Part shown: positions 40,196 to 50,429 of the stretch, in pieces
Layout of the letters: each line of letters opens with the position of its first letter
Position numbering within the stretch: position 1 is the stretch's first letter
Origin: Paramoeba atlantica
Taxonomy: Eukaryota > Discosea
Length of the DNA stretch: 64,000 bases
Direction of reading: 5' to 3'
Assembly: GCA_977017575.1 (NCBI GenBank)
Contig: CDRNVI010000046.1
Coordinates: 62,001 to 126,000, forward strand
Notes under the pieces: generated by a model
The model's input: the letters and a program-made list of their open reading frames with translations, nothing else
Told to the model about the DNA's origin: nothing
The model's database searches: none
Program-made: the position numbers and the translations under genes

Positions 40196-43100
40196 TTACT
40201 CTTCTTTAGAATGTAACGGAACTCCACTCAATTTCCTACGTGTCACACCTTGAGGTACCGAGAAGTCTGCCTCAGCGGAATTCGCCGCCGGGTGAACGAC
40301 TAACCGCTTCGGGGAGGATCCACTTTCCATCTCCTCACTGTTCTTCCCCTCCTCTCCCCACTGCTGTGTCTCGGCATTCGACTCCACTGGACCAAGAAAC
40401 GGGTCCTCCTCCTCCTCCTCCTTCCCCCTCAACTGCATCGACGACCCTTCCCCAGGACCTGACGTTGTCTCCCACCCCTCTTCCCACAGCGAGGTCCCGC
40501 CGGACTCCTCCGGCTCCCTGGATGATCCGAGGGCACTGCATGTGCTGGTCTCATCCCACTCACTCCCGTCTGCTGTTGCTGTGTGATTCTGCTGCTCTCG
40601 AAGTATGGGCTCCTCCTCGTACGACCCGACACGGAATCGGGAGGGGGTGAGATGAATCGGCTGGGGTGGGGGCGCGGGAGGTGCGGAGAGGTGAGAGGAC
40701 GAGGGCGTCGGGGAGGCATGGGAGAGCGTACGGCCGCGGAGACGAGAGCGCGACCGGGACCGACGCCCGCCGGTACCGCTGCCAAACATCGCTCGTTTCG
40801 CTTCCTCTTCACGCCGGGAGAGCACGGCACGGCCAAAGGCTTTGTTGAGTGCCTTAGTGTAGATTTTTGACCCTTTGCGGGATCCGGCGCAGAAGTAGAC
40901 CGCGTGGGCCCCGAATGGCTGGTTGAGACGGTGAATCATAAGATCGGGGGCTCGTAAGAGGGTGTCTATGAGGGCTTTGGTGTTGTACTGTGCTATGGCT
41001 TTGGTGCAGTAAGTTTGGTTGTTCCATTGACCCTCTGGGAGTCGTTTCAGATGGTAGTACAGGACGTGGCGAACAAAGTCGTGCGTGAGTTCATCGACGG
41101 GGATGCGTAAGGAGTAACACGGACTGCGCTGAAACTCATCAAAGAGTCGGTAGTACAAATTTGATAAGGTCTCTGTCAACTGCTCTTCCGTGGAATAGAT
41201 GTACTGCTTGAAGCGAGGAAGAAGTACCCGAATACGACAACTGCCGTCAGATTCTACGGTAAAAGGATCCACTTCGAACTGTGAGGTACCGGAACTCAAA
41301 ATAAACGCCGCTGGACGAGCTCGAGCACCTTTTATGTACGATCCCTTATTCACGATTTCTTCAACCTCAGTAGAAATCACGCTTTCAACGCGATTCGCAG
41401 TTCGTACTTCCTTGTCTTGAGCGCTATACTTGGCTGAAATAAATAATGATTGCAGCTGCTGCAGATCATTCCCGGAAGTAATGTACAAGGATGGACGCTG
41501 TAACGCCACTGACATGCGAGTTCGGGACAAAAATTGCCGCAATTGAACGTACAAATCGTGCTGTGGAATGTAGAGTCGCAGTGCCATTTGTAATAAACTA
41601 CGTCCTCCATCATACAAAAATTGAGAATGGGTAGATGAACGCTTTATTTGAAACCTGGAATCTGAGCCCACGGTTTCATTGCTTGGAATTTCCGGGCAGG
41701 ATGCTGCGCTCTTGGGATCAGAAAATTCTTCCATGGCTTGCTCTTGTTGCAAAACTTCATCAATGGCTTGTAGAATGGCCGGAGCCGTGAGATGCATAAT
41801 GGAGGAGGCTAAGGGGTTTTTGGCCCATTCAAGCATCTCTTCGTATAAAAAGGGCTTCATAAGAAACTCAGCTGATCGCGAATTCCACCTTTTCCAACGT
41901 TTAAAAGCCTGTGCGTAAGCTTCTTGTAATTCTTGGCGTAATGTCGTTTCCGGAGTTTCGCCACTTAAAGATGCAGTTTCAGAATTGAATAGTTGGTTCA
42001 CAGTATCTTGAAGCGTGCTTTCAAGTTCATCTAGTTGTAACGCAACATAGGCGTCTTCTAGCGGACCGGCGGCATCCAGTACGCTCATACAGTCAACAGG
42101 AGAAGAACTTTTTGACGCAGTGCTAGACCCATGAGGTGATGGGCTTCGACTGTGTCCACCTTTTCGTTCTGGTGCAGCAAAGAAACGAAACGGGTTCGGG
42201 ATACCCATGTCACTTCGACTTCGATCTCTGCGTGAGGATGACGACCTGCGTGAGGATGAAGATTTGCGAGGCCTACGATTTAGCCTCACGTCACTTAGAG
42301 TAGAATTCGTGTATTCAACCTCAGTGCTATCTTTATTCGACTTTCCAAACAGCCCTGCACTAGACGGTCTCGAGTTTCGGTCTGTTAAGGAAATTTCTGC
42401 GCAACGACTTGATGGCAGTGGTTCACTGTCGGCCGATTCAATATAAACAAATTCTGGATCATTCATCAGCTTTTCTACTGTGTCTTCAAAGGACATGAGA
42501 ACATCCACACGAACAGAAGAAACAGCCCCCTCCGATAGCAACTGATCGCTGTCAAGAATGCTTTGGCTTGGCGTATCTATAGGAGACAACGTTACATTCG
42601 GGGATAACACGGGAGACACAACATCACTCGATTGATCGCCTTCCTCATTCGGTCGCTGACCCAAACACGGGTTTGTCCCTGGCTCGTAGAGCATTAGTCG
42701 CTCCGGTGGGCACACCTTGTAGAGCTCCAGAGCATAGGCGAGTACATTTTCAAGAGGTTCGTCTGTCTTACCAGAACCATATAGTTCATCAATCTCGGTA
42801 GTACCATATCGATGGGGGACAGAAAAGATGGCTTGGTACATGTGAAACGTCTCCGGCTCCTCGAGTCCCAGTTCCTCGGCCTGGCGGACTATATCGTGAT
42901 ATGCGCGATCCAAGTCTGCCCGGGCATGTATCAGCATGGAAGCAGAGAGGTAAACGGGCATAAAGAAAGGATCGGTAGCAAAGAAAAAGTCGTACATGCG
43001 TGCAACCACATGCAGTGGCCCTTTGGTGTACGCTGTGGTAAATAGAGTTGCTATCCACGCAAAAGCATAGTCTCCTCCAGCCTGGCTGGCGGCTTCTATG

Positions 43101-45370
43101 TGCCGAGCACCGACAGGGTCTTTGTACTCAACCAGAGGATGGACAAGCCGAAACAGGGACCTTGTTACTTTCGTCCCTGGTGTTAAATGTGGTCGAATCC
43201 AATACCTCGTTAATTGCTGCATGAGAGACACAGTTGTTTGAGTATCGCATAGAAGGTAAGGAACCATAGCCACATCGTCCAATCCCTGATAATAAGGCGC
43301 CTCCAAATCGACAGAAAGGATATGATTCATAATGTAGCTAAGTTCATTTTGCTGGTGAGGATCTGAAGAATTTCCGTAGCGACATCGATGTAAGTCTTTT
43401 TGAACCTGGTGGTAATTGGGAAGAGCATCAGGTTTATTTGCCCTACCTAGCCGCATTGCAGTATCGAGATTACCCACTAACATTTGCTCCCATGCCTTGC
43501 ACCGACGTTGCGCAGCGTCCTGTAATCCAAATTCAATGGCTCGCTGTCGTGTGCTCTCTAGAGAAGGGGCGGCATGAGGAGATTCCATGTGCTGTCGCTG
43601 TACGCGTTTTACCCACTGCTGCGCGTGATCTGGATTTAGAATAAGAAAAGGAGTAGAATCCACGACAAATTTTTTTTCGTCCTTTATCAACCACATAATC
43701 CCCGAGTGCGTTTCCTGGCAAGTCATTCGAAAGAAAAATAAGGAAGTAGGTAGCCTCATTGGGTCTATCACAGCGTTGTACAGCACATCCGCTTCGACCG
43801 GAGGATCCAAATGCGACATTTCAGAAACCTCTATGTTAGAAGCCAGCAAGAGAACTTGATTAGGTTCTGCGTCTTCCGGTGTACCGGCAAACAGTGCGAT
43901 ATCACAATGCGCTTTTAGTTTGTTGCTCGCGTGCCATGCCACATTGATGTGCCTATCGGTACTAAACACAGGAATACGTCTTTCCCGGATAGATGCCGAT
44001 TCCTCCCCATCAGGGAAGCCTCCAGCAATAAGACGAGCCTCCGGAGAAACGAATCGCACGTCATATTGGCTTTGTTGTCGTTGCACACGTATGTAGAACT
44101 TTTCGCTGTACGTAAACTCTGTGGTGGGTGGGGAAAAGTTGTTTTGCTGTGTGGGAGGATCGATGATGTCGACGTGGTGAAATGCTACGCGGTACCAACC
44201 CGTTCGCATGCGAGACATTGGCACAAGCAATCTCCAGTAGTGCTGAGCGTGATCCTTAAAATACTTCGTTCTTACTGCATTCTTTCGGCTAATAGAGTAA
44301 TAGCGAGCAAGAATCTCCTTAAGTGGGATCGTGTGCGATCTGTCCGCGTCCATTGAGCGTCTCCAAGGTGTCATTTTCTGAGAATCCCCTCTTGCAGCGG
44401 AACCGAAAGACATATCTAGGCTGACCTCTGGCACAGGAGAAAATTCATCGGACCCCGGGGCTTGATGTTGCAAGCTCAGCGCGGCCAATGGGCCGACGGA
44501 TTTATCCCATGCACGGTAAAGAAATCGAACGATGACTTGTGAGTACCCACCTGGTACAATTTCAACGAGATTAGGGTGATACGTCGGTGCATACGAAGGT
44601 TCTTGAATATGCAACACTCCGCGTCGCATTAGAGTAAACGGGGTGCTGTACCGAAGCCCCACGCTAAAGACGTAGCACCCGAATGTCAGTTTGTTAAACA
44701 AATCTTGTGAAGCAAGGTCTTTCCCCACAGGATTTGGTACAATAACGACAATACTTTTCCCAGAGCCACTCCACGTGACGTTTGGCAACGTGACACAACT
44801 TCCTTCTTCCGTGTTCCTTAGGGCCGGATGAAACTTATTGAGATCAACTCGACACATCTCAACCGACTCAGTATTGCGATGTAGAGCTTGGGTGGCAAAG
44901 GTTTTGTACCAAGCTTCATGATGAGGTGACCAGGGTTTCTCTTTCAACTCTACTGCGTCTCCCATGAAGAGAATTGGGCCACGGTACGCGTCATAAGTAG
45001 GTTCCGAGATTTGTACGCCTGGAGGTAGATGTAAGGTGGTATTTGCTTTTCCATGACCCCCCACGTCCCAATGCGTGTATCTAATCCACTGTGGTGAGAG
45101 GTACTTCGGTGGGCGATACATTTCTGAGACCAACAAGCTAGGGTCGCGGTTTAGAACCTCAGCAAATGGACCTTCAAATTTCATGATAGATTCAGCTTTT
45201 GTGAGGTTGTAGGGCCCTTTCGGTGAAAAACGATTCCCCTCTTGTAGCTCGCCGTCATGAGATTCTACACTTCTGTTCGCCACTGATGAATCGCGCAGAG
45301 GTGCCGATAACAGTAAGAATAATGCCACGCAACGTACAAGCTGAAACATTCCTATTTTTTCCTTTCTCAT
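40196..45370 (-). CDS. TBC1D20/Gyp8-like Rab-GAP domain protein with signal-like N-terminus (paralogue 2)
   Basis: 1724 residues. The N-terminus (MFQLVRCVALFLLLSAPLRD after a short basic lead) looks like a signal peptide. The region about 40-620 aligns with paralogue 1: SPQWIRYTHW, MCRVDLNKFHPALRNTEEGSC, CYVFSVGLRYSTPFTLM, VDSTPFLILNP. The TBC domain spans about 630-900, with VQKDLHRCRYG (arginine finger near 658) and YYQGLDDVAMVPYLLC (glutamine finger near 692), then YAFAWIATLF and YDFFFATDPFFMPVYLSAS. The linker (about 950-1150) is Ser/Arg-rich. The shared C-terminal block is VLLPRFKQYIYSTEEQLTETL. An extra GC-rich, Pro/Glu/Ser-rich tail of about 200 residues is missing from paralogue 1. 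Both catalytic fingers are kept, so GAP activity is plausible if the domain faces the cytosol. Confidence 0.82.
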   Translation of the reverse strand: MRKEKIGMFQLVRCVALFLLLSAPLRDSSVANRSVESHDGELQEGNRFSPKGPYNLTKAESIMKFEGPFAEVLNRDPSLLVSEMYRPPKYLSPQWIRYTHWDVGGHGKANTTLHLPPGVQISEPTYDAYRGPILFMGDAVELKEKPWSPHHEAWYKTFATQALHRNTESVEMCRVDLNKFHPALRNTEEGSCVTLPNVTWSGSGKSIVVIVPNPVGKDLASQDLFNKLTFGCYVFSVGLRYSTPFTLMRRGVLHIQEPSYAPTYHPNLVEIVPGGYSQVIVRFLYRAWDKSVGPLAALSLQHQAPGSDEFSPVPEVSLDMSFGSAARGDSQKMTPWRRSMDADRSHTIPLKEILARYYSISRKNAVRTKYFKDHAQHYWRLLVPMSRMRTGWYRVAFHHVDIIDPPTQQNNFSPPTTEFTYSEKFYIRVQRQQSQYDVRFVSPEARLIAGGFPDGEESASIRERRIPVFSTDRHINVAWHASNKLKAHCDIALFAGTPEDAEPNQVLLLASNIEVSEMSHLDPPVEADVLYNAVIDPMRLPTSLFFFRMTCQETHSGIMWLIKDEKKFVVDSTPFLILNPDHAQQWVKRVQRQHMESPHAAPSLESTRQRAIEFGLQDAAQRRCKAWEQMLVGNLDTAMRLGRANKPDALPNYHQVQKDLHRCRYGNSSDPHQQNELSYIMNHILSVDLEAPYYQGLDDVAMVPYLLCDTQTTVSLMQQLTRYWIRPHLTPGTKVTRSLFRLVHPLVEYKDPVGARHIEAASQAGGDYAFAWIATLFTTAYTKGPLHVVARMYDFFFATDPFFMPVYLSASMLIHARADLDRAYHDIVRQAEELGLEEPETFHMYQAIFSVPHRYGTTEIDELYGSGKTDEPLENVLAYALELYKVCPPERLMLYEPGTNPCLGQRPNEEGDQSSDVVSPVLSPNVTLSPIDTPSQSILDSDQLLSEGAVSSVRVDVLMSFEDTVEKLMNDPEFVYIESADSEPLPSSRCAEISLTDRNSRPSSAGLFGKSNKDSTEVEYTNSTLSDVRLNRRPRKSSSSRRSSSSRRDRSRSDMGIPNPFRFFAAPERKGGHSRSPSPHGSSTASKSSSPVDCMSVLDAAGPLEDAYVALQLDELESTLQDTVNQLFNSETASLSGETPETTLRQELQEAYAQAFKRWKRWNSRSAEFLMKPFLYEEMLEWAKNPLASSIMHLTAPAILQAIDEVLQQEQAMEEFSDPKSAASCPEIPSNETVGSDSRFQIKRSSTHSQFLYDGGRSLLQMALRLYIPQHDLYVQLRQFLSRTRMSVALQRPSLYITSGNDLQQLQSLFISAKYSAQDKEVRTANRVESVISTEVEEIVNKGSYIKGARARPAAFILSSGTSQFEVDPFTVESDGSCRIRVLLPRFKQYIYSTEEQLTETLSNLYYRLFDEFQRSPCYSLRIPVDELTHDFVRHVLYYHLKRLPEGQWNNQTYCTKAIAQYNTKALIDTLLRAPDLMIHRLNQPFGAHAVYFCAGSRKGSKIYTKALNKAFGRAVLSRREEEAKRAMFGSGTGGRRSRSRSRLRGRTLSHASPTPSSSHLSAPPAPPPQPIHLTPSRFRVGSYEEEPILREQQNHTATADGSEWDETSTCSALGSSREPEESGGTSLWEEGWETTSGPGEGSSMQLRGKEEEEEDPFLGPVESNAETQQWGEEGKNSEEMESGSSPKRLVVHPAANSAEADFSVPQGVTRRKLSGVPLHSKEE

Positions 45371-45897
45371 GACAACATGACAAGTAAAATAAATTACGCG
45401 TAAAATTAGGCAGTCAAATTATTCGATGTGATTAATAGGGAAAAACGATTCTCCGCTTTATGAAATACAATACTATAAAAGAATAGTAGTTACTTCTCCA
45501 TTCATAGCTCAAAGGAACTACAGGCAGTTCTCGAATGGCCCATTACTCATCATTCAAATATTCCCAACGAACTCTTAATTATTACACAAAAAACGAGCGA
45601 TTTTTTACTTATTTCCACCCCACTGATCGCGAAAGACAATATGGACACCGAAATTCGGGGCGAATCACCTTGCACACGCTCTCTGAACATTCATGAGGCT
45701 GCTGCGTTTCGGATGCAGCCTTGGCGACCATTACTGATCTAGCCCAGTCCCCTGTACCAGGCGTTCACTCCTGTCAGCGTGAGACAAGAGGCGTGTAGCT
45801 ACTTGATGTCAAATTTTGATTCCAGAGTGCGACGCACTTTAGGGATTATTCGTCTCCGCCCCTGACTGCTCCAGAGGTTCTCTCAGGAGATCGACAT
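45371..45897. other. Spacer upstream of the second TBC gene
   Basis: No gene is seen; AT-rich near the TBC start, more mixed toward the ankyrin gene. Confidence 0.4.
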
Positions 45898-46398
45898 TTA
45901 CGGTTCGTCATGGGATCGAATTCTTTTTGCCTTTAAGTATACCTCAATCTCTTTGTGGTCATTCGCAAAAGCCAAATCCTCCGCAGTCTTTCCCGCCTTA
46001 CTCATGTGAGACAAACACAATGGACTGTGATTGACCAGTACTCGCGTTATTTCTTCCCATCCCCCAGCCGCAGCGTAGTGCAGCGGTGTCTTCCCGGCAT
46101 CATCGATGCCATCGCAGTGCGCTCCATAGCGCAGCAAAATATCTACGATTTCTTTGTGACCACGAGAGGCCGCGAAATGCAACGCGGACCATTTTTGGTT
46201 ATCAAACGTTCGAGCGGAAGCCCCGTGTGAGAGAAGAAGTTCCGCCACAGCGCCCTGACCGGAGTGTGAGGCGTGGTGTAGCATTGTCATGCCATTGCGG
46301 TCACGCTCTTCGGTGGCGTTGGAGTGCTGTAGGAAAATCCGAATGCGTTCGAGGTCACCTGTGCGACACGCGTCGTACAGAGATTGTTCAGAGGACAT
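45898..46398 (-). CDS. Ankyrin-repeat protein
   Basis: 166 residues from ATG 46398 (MSSEQSLYDACRTGDLERI); the in-frame TTG five codons upstream is not needed. Four full ankyrin repeats plus caps: DRNGMTMLHHASHSGQGAVAE, DNQKWSALHFAASRGHKEIV, DDAGKTPLHYAAAGGWEEITR and SKAGKTAEDLAFANDHKEIE. The consensus G.T.LH.AA..G...I...LL is well kept. Repeat content and length resemble small ankyrin chaperones such as gankyrin (PSMD10), but kinetoplastids hold many such proteins, so a specific partner cannot be named. No signal or membrane segment; probably cytosolic. Confidence 0.85.
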   Translation of the reverse strand: MSSEQSLYDACRTGDLERIRIFLQHSNATEERDRNGMTMLHHASHSGQGAVAELLLSHGASARTFDNQKWSALHFAASRGHKEIVDILLRYGAHCDGIDDAGKTPLHYAAAGGWEEITRVLVNHSPLCLSHMSKAGKTAEDLAFANDHKEIEVYLKAKRIRSHDEP

Positions 46399-46581
46399 AA
46401 GAAGAAAGAGCAATGATTGGGCTATAGAAAAAAAAGCTTTGCGCTACAGACGTGCAGTGTACACTCTTGGACAATGACAGACTGTCACATAAGAAAATAT
46501 CTTTAACAATTATTTCAAGGTTACAAGAGTTCTTTTTGATCGAAGACTTACATCTGCCTTTGCAAAGTGTGAACTGTTGCT
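46399..46581. other. Short spacer
   Basis: Only AT-rich sequence between the KRI1 stop and the ankyrin gene start. No separate feature is seen. Confidence 0.35.
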
Positions 46582-48489
46582 TTACCGGAATCGTTGTCTT
46601 TTGCGCTTCATGACTGGTCGATTTTTCAAGCGGGGCGACGCATTGTTGATCGCGTCAGTAAAATTTTGTGTCGTTTCTTGTATGTCCTCCAAAGCATTCG
46701 ATAACTTGTGTTCATCATGCGTCAAGCATGATACAACCGACTCTCTCGCGTGGTCTACTTCAATCGATTCGACATCTTTGCGTGATACGTCCTTGGGTAT
46801 GGGAATCTTTGATTCAGTGCGATATTTTTTGGACGCTTTAAAACCGCCCGCCTTCCCCAATGCGTGGGATACAAGCCGTCCAGAATGCTTGCTGCGTAGC
46901 TCACGAGTTCTTTGTCGAGAGAGATATTTGAATTTTCGTGATTCAGTTGAAGTGGCATAGGGTGCATACCACCGCAATGGAGCTATTTCATTCAAAGTGC
47001 GATCATCAGTTGTCAAAATGTCGATGGCATCTAAAGCGATATCCTGAGAAGGTACAGTTGCGTACCGAAATTTCGTAGCGGTTTCAGTACTCAGCGGGGT
47101 CTGAAGATCACGAAGAGCTTCGCATACAGACGGATCAGACAGAAGTTGTGATTCCACAGCGCTTTTCTTTAAGATATGAGAATAATCTATGCTATCCGTT
47201 CCCTGTAGGGAACGTAGGTTTGAATCACGGTGCATTTGATAGTCGTTTTCAATATTTTCGTTTTCGTCTGAGTGAAGTTCGCCGCTATCTTTTTCAGCGT
47301 AAAAATTTTCACCAAAAAGACCACTCATCTGTTCGTCCCATTTTGAGGGATCAAAATCCCCTTTAAGAATGTCCGTAAGATTGAGCTGTTTCATGCACTC
47401 GGAACCTGCGACACGACTAATAGCTTCGATACGTTGTTTTCTCTCCTCTTGTTTCAATCTGCGTAATCTTTGAAGTGATTCACGTTTCTCTTGCTCGGCC
47501 TGCTGCTGCCTTTCTTCTTTGAGTTGTCTAGAATGTTTTCGAGACGAAGACTTATTCCGCAGACTTTGTTCCGCTGTCCGTGGGTAGACGTAAATACGGG
47601 ATTGTCCTTCAATCTCATTGACGCCGATGCCGTTTTCTTTCTTTGTGTCATCCTGTTCTTGCTGTGGGTCATTCTTTTCGACTTCAGGACGTAATGAGAA
47701 GTCTTCTGACCTATTTGGTTTCTCAACGTGAGACTCTTCTTCTAAGTCTTCATTTGTGGAAATTATTTTTCTCCATCCATCTCCACGAAAATAATCTTTC
47801 AGAAATTTGTCCTCCTCGGTATCGGCTTTATTTTTCGTTAACACTTCGTAAAATCGCACAGACTTTGTAGGAGCTTGTATAGACTTTTCTTGTTGAGCTG
47901 GGCCTGTATTTGGTACCACCTTAATGATATCATCTTGTATTTCGTGACTATTACTCTGCTCCTCCCTCGCAGCTAGCTCTAGAAAGCGTGCTCGAGTTTT
48001 TTCTGCATCAGGATCACGCACAAGTCGTGAATTTCCTTTAAGCGTGAACTCAGTAATATGTGACTCGGAATCCGGAGCCTGATCAAAATTGCCAGAAACA
48101 TGTTGCGAAAGTTGTTCCGAGATCTGTCTCTTCAGTGTAAGCGGCGTATGCTCCTGGCTGGATTTTTGAACCTCGTCGTCACTCAGCTCTGGTGTAATTT
48201 CATCGTCCCACAAGGGCTTCTTTATATTCTTCAAGGACTCTGGATTATTTCGAATTTTCCACAGAACATCTGCGAAGACATTTTCACTTTTAGTTGTACA
48301 AAGGACAGCCTCGTCGTCTTCTATAACTCCCGCTTCACTGTCGGAATCTGAATCTCCGTAAGTACGTCGTAGTCTTCGAAGTTCGTACGCCTTTCTGCGA
48401 TCTTCGAATGTCTTTGCATATCCCTCATTAATTGTCAGATGTGAGCGTTCATCCTCATCGGATTCGCTTAGTAAATCTATCTGTTGCAT
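46582..48489 (-). CDS. KRI1: KRI1-like nucleolar ribosome-biogenesis protein
   Basis: 635 residues. KRI1 works in the nucleolus in 40S pre-ribosome assembly. The N-terminus is acidic (LLSESDEDERSHL, DSDSDSEAG), and the middle is a charged coiled-coil-like stretch (KEERQQQAEQEKRESLQRLR). The family's central motif follows: IEAISRVAGSECMKQLNLTD, LKGDFDPSKWDEQMSGLFGENFY (about residues 365-410). The C-terminal KRI1 block is KFRYATVPSQDIALDAIDIL..DDRTLNEIAPLRWYAPY (about 500-545). A basic end, RPVMKRKRQRF, follows. Motif order and length suit the family. FCF1 in the same cluster belongs to the same assembly line. Confidence 0.82.
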   Translation of the reverse strand: MQQIDLLSESDEDERSHLTINEGYAKTFEDRRKAYELRRLRRTYGDSDSDSEAGVIEDDEAVLCTTKSENVFADVLWKIRNNPESLKNIKKPLWDDEITPELSDDEVQKSSQEHTPLTLKRQISEQLSQHVSGNFDQAPDSESHITEFTLKGNSRLVRDPDAEKTRARFLELAAREEQSNSHEIQDDIIKVVPNTGPAQQEKSIQAPTKSVRFYEVLTKNKADTEEDKFLKDYFRGDGWRKIISTNEDLEEESHVEKPNRSEDFSLRPEVEKNDPQQEQDDTKKENGIGVNEIEGQSRIYVYPRTAEQSLRNKSSSRKHSRQLKEERQQQAEQEKRESLQRLRRLKQEERKQRIEAISRVAGSECMKQLNLTDILKGDFDPSKWDEQMSGLFGENFYAEKDSGELHSDENENIENDYQMHRDSNLRSLQGTDSIDYSHILKKSAVESQLLSDPSVCEALRDLQTPLSTETATKFRYATVPSQDIALDAIDILTTDDRTLNEIAPLRWYAPYATSTESRKFKYLSRQRTRELRSKHSGRLVSHALGKAGGFKASKKYRTESKIPIPKDVSRKDVESIEVDHARESVVSCLTHDEHKLSNALEDIQETTQNFTDAINNASPRLKNRPVMKRKRQRFR

Positions 48490-48698
48490 ACGGCAGAAAT
48501 GCTGTGTAATAAAGTGTTTTAAAGTTTTTCTATTTCGAAAATTTCTTTGTTGAATAATTAAACAAAAAGGCTAGAAAAATATGATATCAAAATATCATAT
48601 TTTACTAGGGGAAATACAATGTCCGATATCCCTTTCCTGATGTACAGTAAATCACGGCACACAATACCCCGGTGCGAGTGCACAAGAAACATAACGCC

Positions 48699-49556
48699 TC
48701 ATTCGGCTTGTCGGGCGCATCTCAAGAAGTATAAATCCAACATGAGCGCCTTTTTTTTGAGAGCTTCCCTTTCCCTAACACTTGTAAGCGTATTGATCAT
48801 TTGTTGAATCTCTGAGTTCAGGATGTGCAAATTTGCCTTTATAATTTCTAGACAAGGTGTTTCTTGTTCGTTCTTGTTTCTTACTTCATTTCCCTTCAAC
48901 AAATAACGTTGTATTTGAGCTCGATGCATAAAGGGAAGGTCCGATTTAGCTTCTTTCGGAACCTGTGCATACTCTGGAATAAGGGGATAACCCAAAGGGT
49001 ATTCCGGCAAGATGCGCTTCTTTCTTTTCCATATCCAGTACGCGAATACGTGGGCTTTAACATCCAAGGATATATTCTCTACCTCGTCTAGCACAGTCTC
49101 ATCGGGAAATGTGTCCTGCATATTTTCCCACATAAAGTCTTCTAAAAAATTCAGAAGAAGTCGAAGTTCGTTTTCTGTTATGCGTAGAGTGCATTTCCAC
49201 ATCTCCTCCGGAATTCCCGTTACCACTGGAACGGATGGTAAATTGATAAAGTGACAGTGCGACGAACAAGAGGCCTCACTCTTTACACCATTTCTATTTT
49301 CCTCTGAATGAGTGAAAAGGAATTCAGCATCTTCGTGGTCAATCGTATAAGGCGCGATTTGTGCCGCTGGTGGGGCGCGAAGTGTAGTCACTGGAAGCTG
49401 AAATTTCGTTGTACGTTTCTTTGGAACAGACTCTCGCTTCGAGTACCGAGGCAATAAAATGGGGGGCAATACCTCGGGTTTGGGTGGGTGGGGTAATGGA
49501 ACCCTTGTCACACAGAGAGGATCGTCGAGCGAGAATTTTAGGTCCAAACTTTGCAT
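48699..49556 (-). CDS. Enhancer-of-polycomb (EPL1)-like protein
   Basis: 285 residues from ATG 49556. The core YTIDHEDAEFLF (about residue 72) resembles the Y-D-M-D-x-E-D-x-x-W/F-L motif of EPL1/BRPF proteins. ENELRLLLNFLEDFMWEN and AHVFAYWIWKRKKRILPEYPLGYPLIPEY follow, like the F..L...E and V..YW..KR segments of that family. EPL1 bridges MYST acetyltransferases to nucleosomes in NuA4-type complexes; kinetoplastids have reduced complexes of this kind. The C-terminal 60 residues are predicted helical (EIQQMINTLTSVREREAL). The match is partial and by eye. Confidence 0.55.
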   Translation of the reverse strand: MQSLDLKFSLDDPLCVTRVPLPHPPKPEVLPPILLPRYSKRESVPKKRTTKFQLPVTTLRAPPAAQIAPYTIDHEDAEFLFTHSEENRNGVKSEASCSSHCHFINLPSVPVVTGIPEEMWKCTLRITENELRLLLNFLEDFMWENMQDTFPDETVLDEVENISLDVKAHVFAYWIWKRKKRILPEYPLGYPLIPEYAQVPKEAKSDLPFMHRAQIQRYLLKGNEVRNKNEQETPCLEIIKANLHILNSEIQQMINTLTSVREREALKKKALMLDLYFLRCARQAE

Positions 49557-49796
49557 GAGTGCCTCGCGTGTGTACAACAGGCGGATTTAATAGCGTAACA
49601 TTGAGTAGAAGTCACAATATCACTTAGAATAAAAGAGGGTTTGTACACGACACGCCGTGTATGAATAAAACTTTGTGTACCCCAAAATACCTTTCAGCAC
49701 AATTTTTCCCTCCACCACATGACGACCATCAACCCTATGTACACTGTACCACCCCACCTTACTTGTACTGCCCACCCCCACCCCTCTATCCCCACC
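49557..49796. other. Spacer
   Basis: No gene is seen; it separates the GC-rich L27-like gene from the AT-richer EPL1-like gene. Confidence 0.35.
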
Positions 49797-50429
49797 CTAA
49801 TCCCACCTGTACCTCGGTCGTATCACCGGACCCGTCACCTTCTCCGGGCACCGTTGCAGCACATTCGGATCCTGATACCTCTCCGTCAACCCCAACGGTC
49901 GTTGTATCTCATACAACCACGCATGCCGCCTCCTTGCCACCTCCCTCACCACCCCCTCCGTTCCCTCCCCCCTTCCCACGCTCTCCCGTGCCGTGCGCAT
50001 CCCGTGGAGCTCCCCCGCGACGGCCGGCTCCCCGGGGCGGTACGGGTCGTAGGCGCCGGAGTGCCTGTGGTGCCGCCGCATCCACTTGGTGCAGTACGCG
50101 CGGTGCATGTCGGTCTGCACCTCGACCCACTGGTACGACGGGTTCACGACGCTGTGGCGCAGTGCCATTACCCCGGGGGCCGTGGAGTGGAGGGTGTAGG
50201 TGCGGGGGTGGAGCGTGGCGCCGGGGCCGTCGTGGTAGAGGGGGGCGCGGGTGTAGTAGCGGTGGTCGTAGCGGTGGCGCTGGCGGAGGAGCTGGGCGTG
50301 GGGGCCGGGGACGGGGGAGCCGAGGTCGAAGTTAAACTGGAGCAGGGTGCGGCGGCGGTGGTGGTAGCGGTTTTTGAGGTAGCCGGAGGTGGCTTTGCTG
50401 GCATAGGTGGTGGGGGTGGCGTGGAGCAT
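49797..50429 (-). CDS. Mitochondrial ribosomal protein bL27m-like
   Basis: 210 residues, GC-rich and basic. The segment ASKATSGYLKNRYHHRRRTL, then GSPVPG, then LLRQRHRYDHRYYTRAPLYH, GATLHPRTYTLHSTAPGVMAL fits the L27 fold, in which the bacterial form reads AHKK...RDS, VRQRG..., G..VG.G.DHTLFA...G.V. Kinetoplastid mitoribosomal proteins are typically this diverged and extended. L27 lies near the peptidyl-transfer centre of the large subunit, here in the mitochondrion. The first residues (MLHATPTTYASKATSG) could be a targeting peptide. The 5' flank is a long pyrimidine tract with no AG between it and the ATG; the nearest AG lies inside the frame. Confidence 0.55.
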   Translation of the reverse strand: MLHATPTTYASKATSGYLKNRYHHRRRTLLQFNFDLGSPVPGPHAQLLRQRHRYDHRYYTRAPLYHDGPGATLHPRTYTLHSTAPGVMALRHSVVNPSYQWVEVQTDMHRAYCTKWMRRHHRHSGAYDPYRPGEPAVAGELHGMRTARESVGRGEGTEGVVREVARRRHAWLYEIQRPLGLTERYQDPNVLQRCPEKVTGPVIRPRYRWD

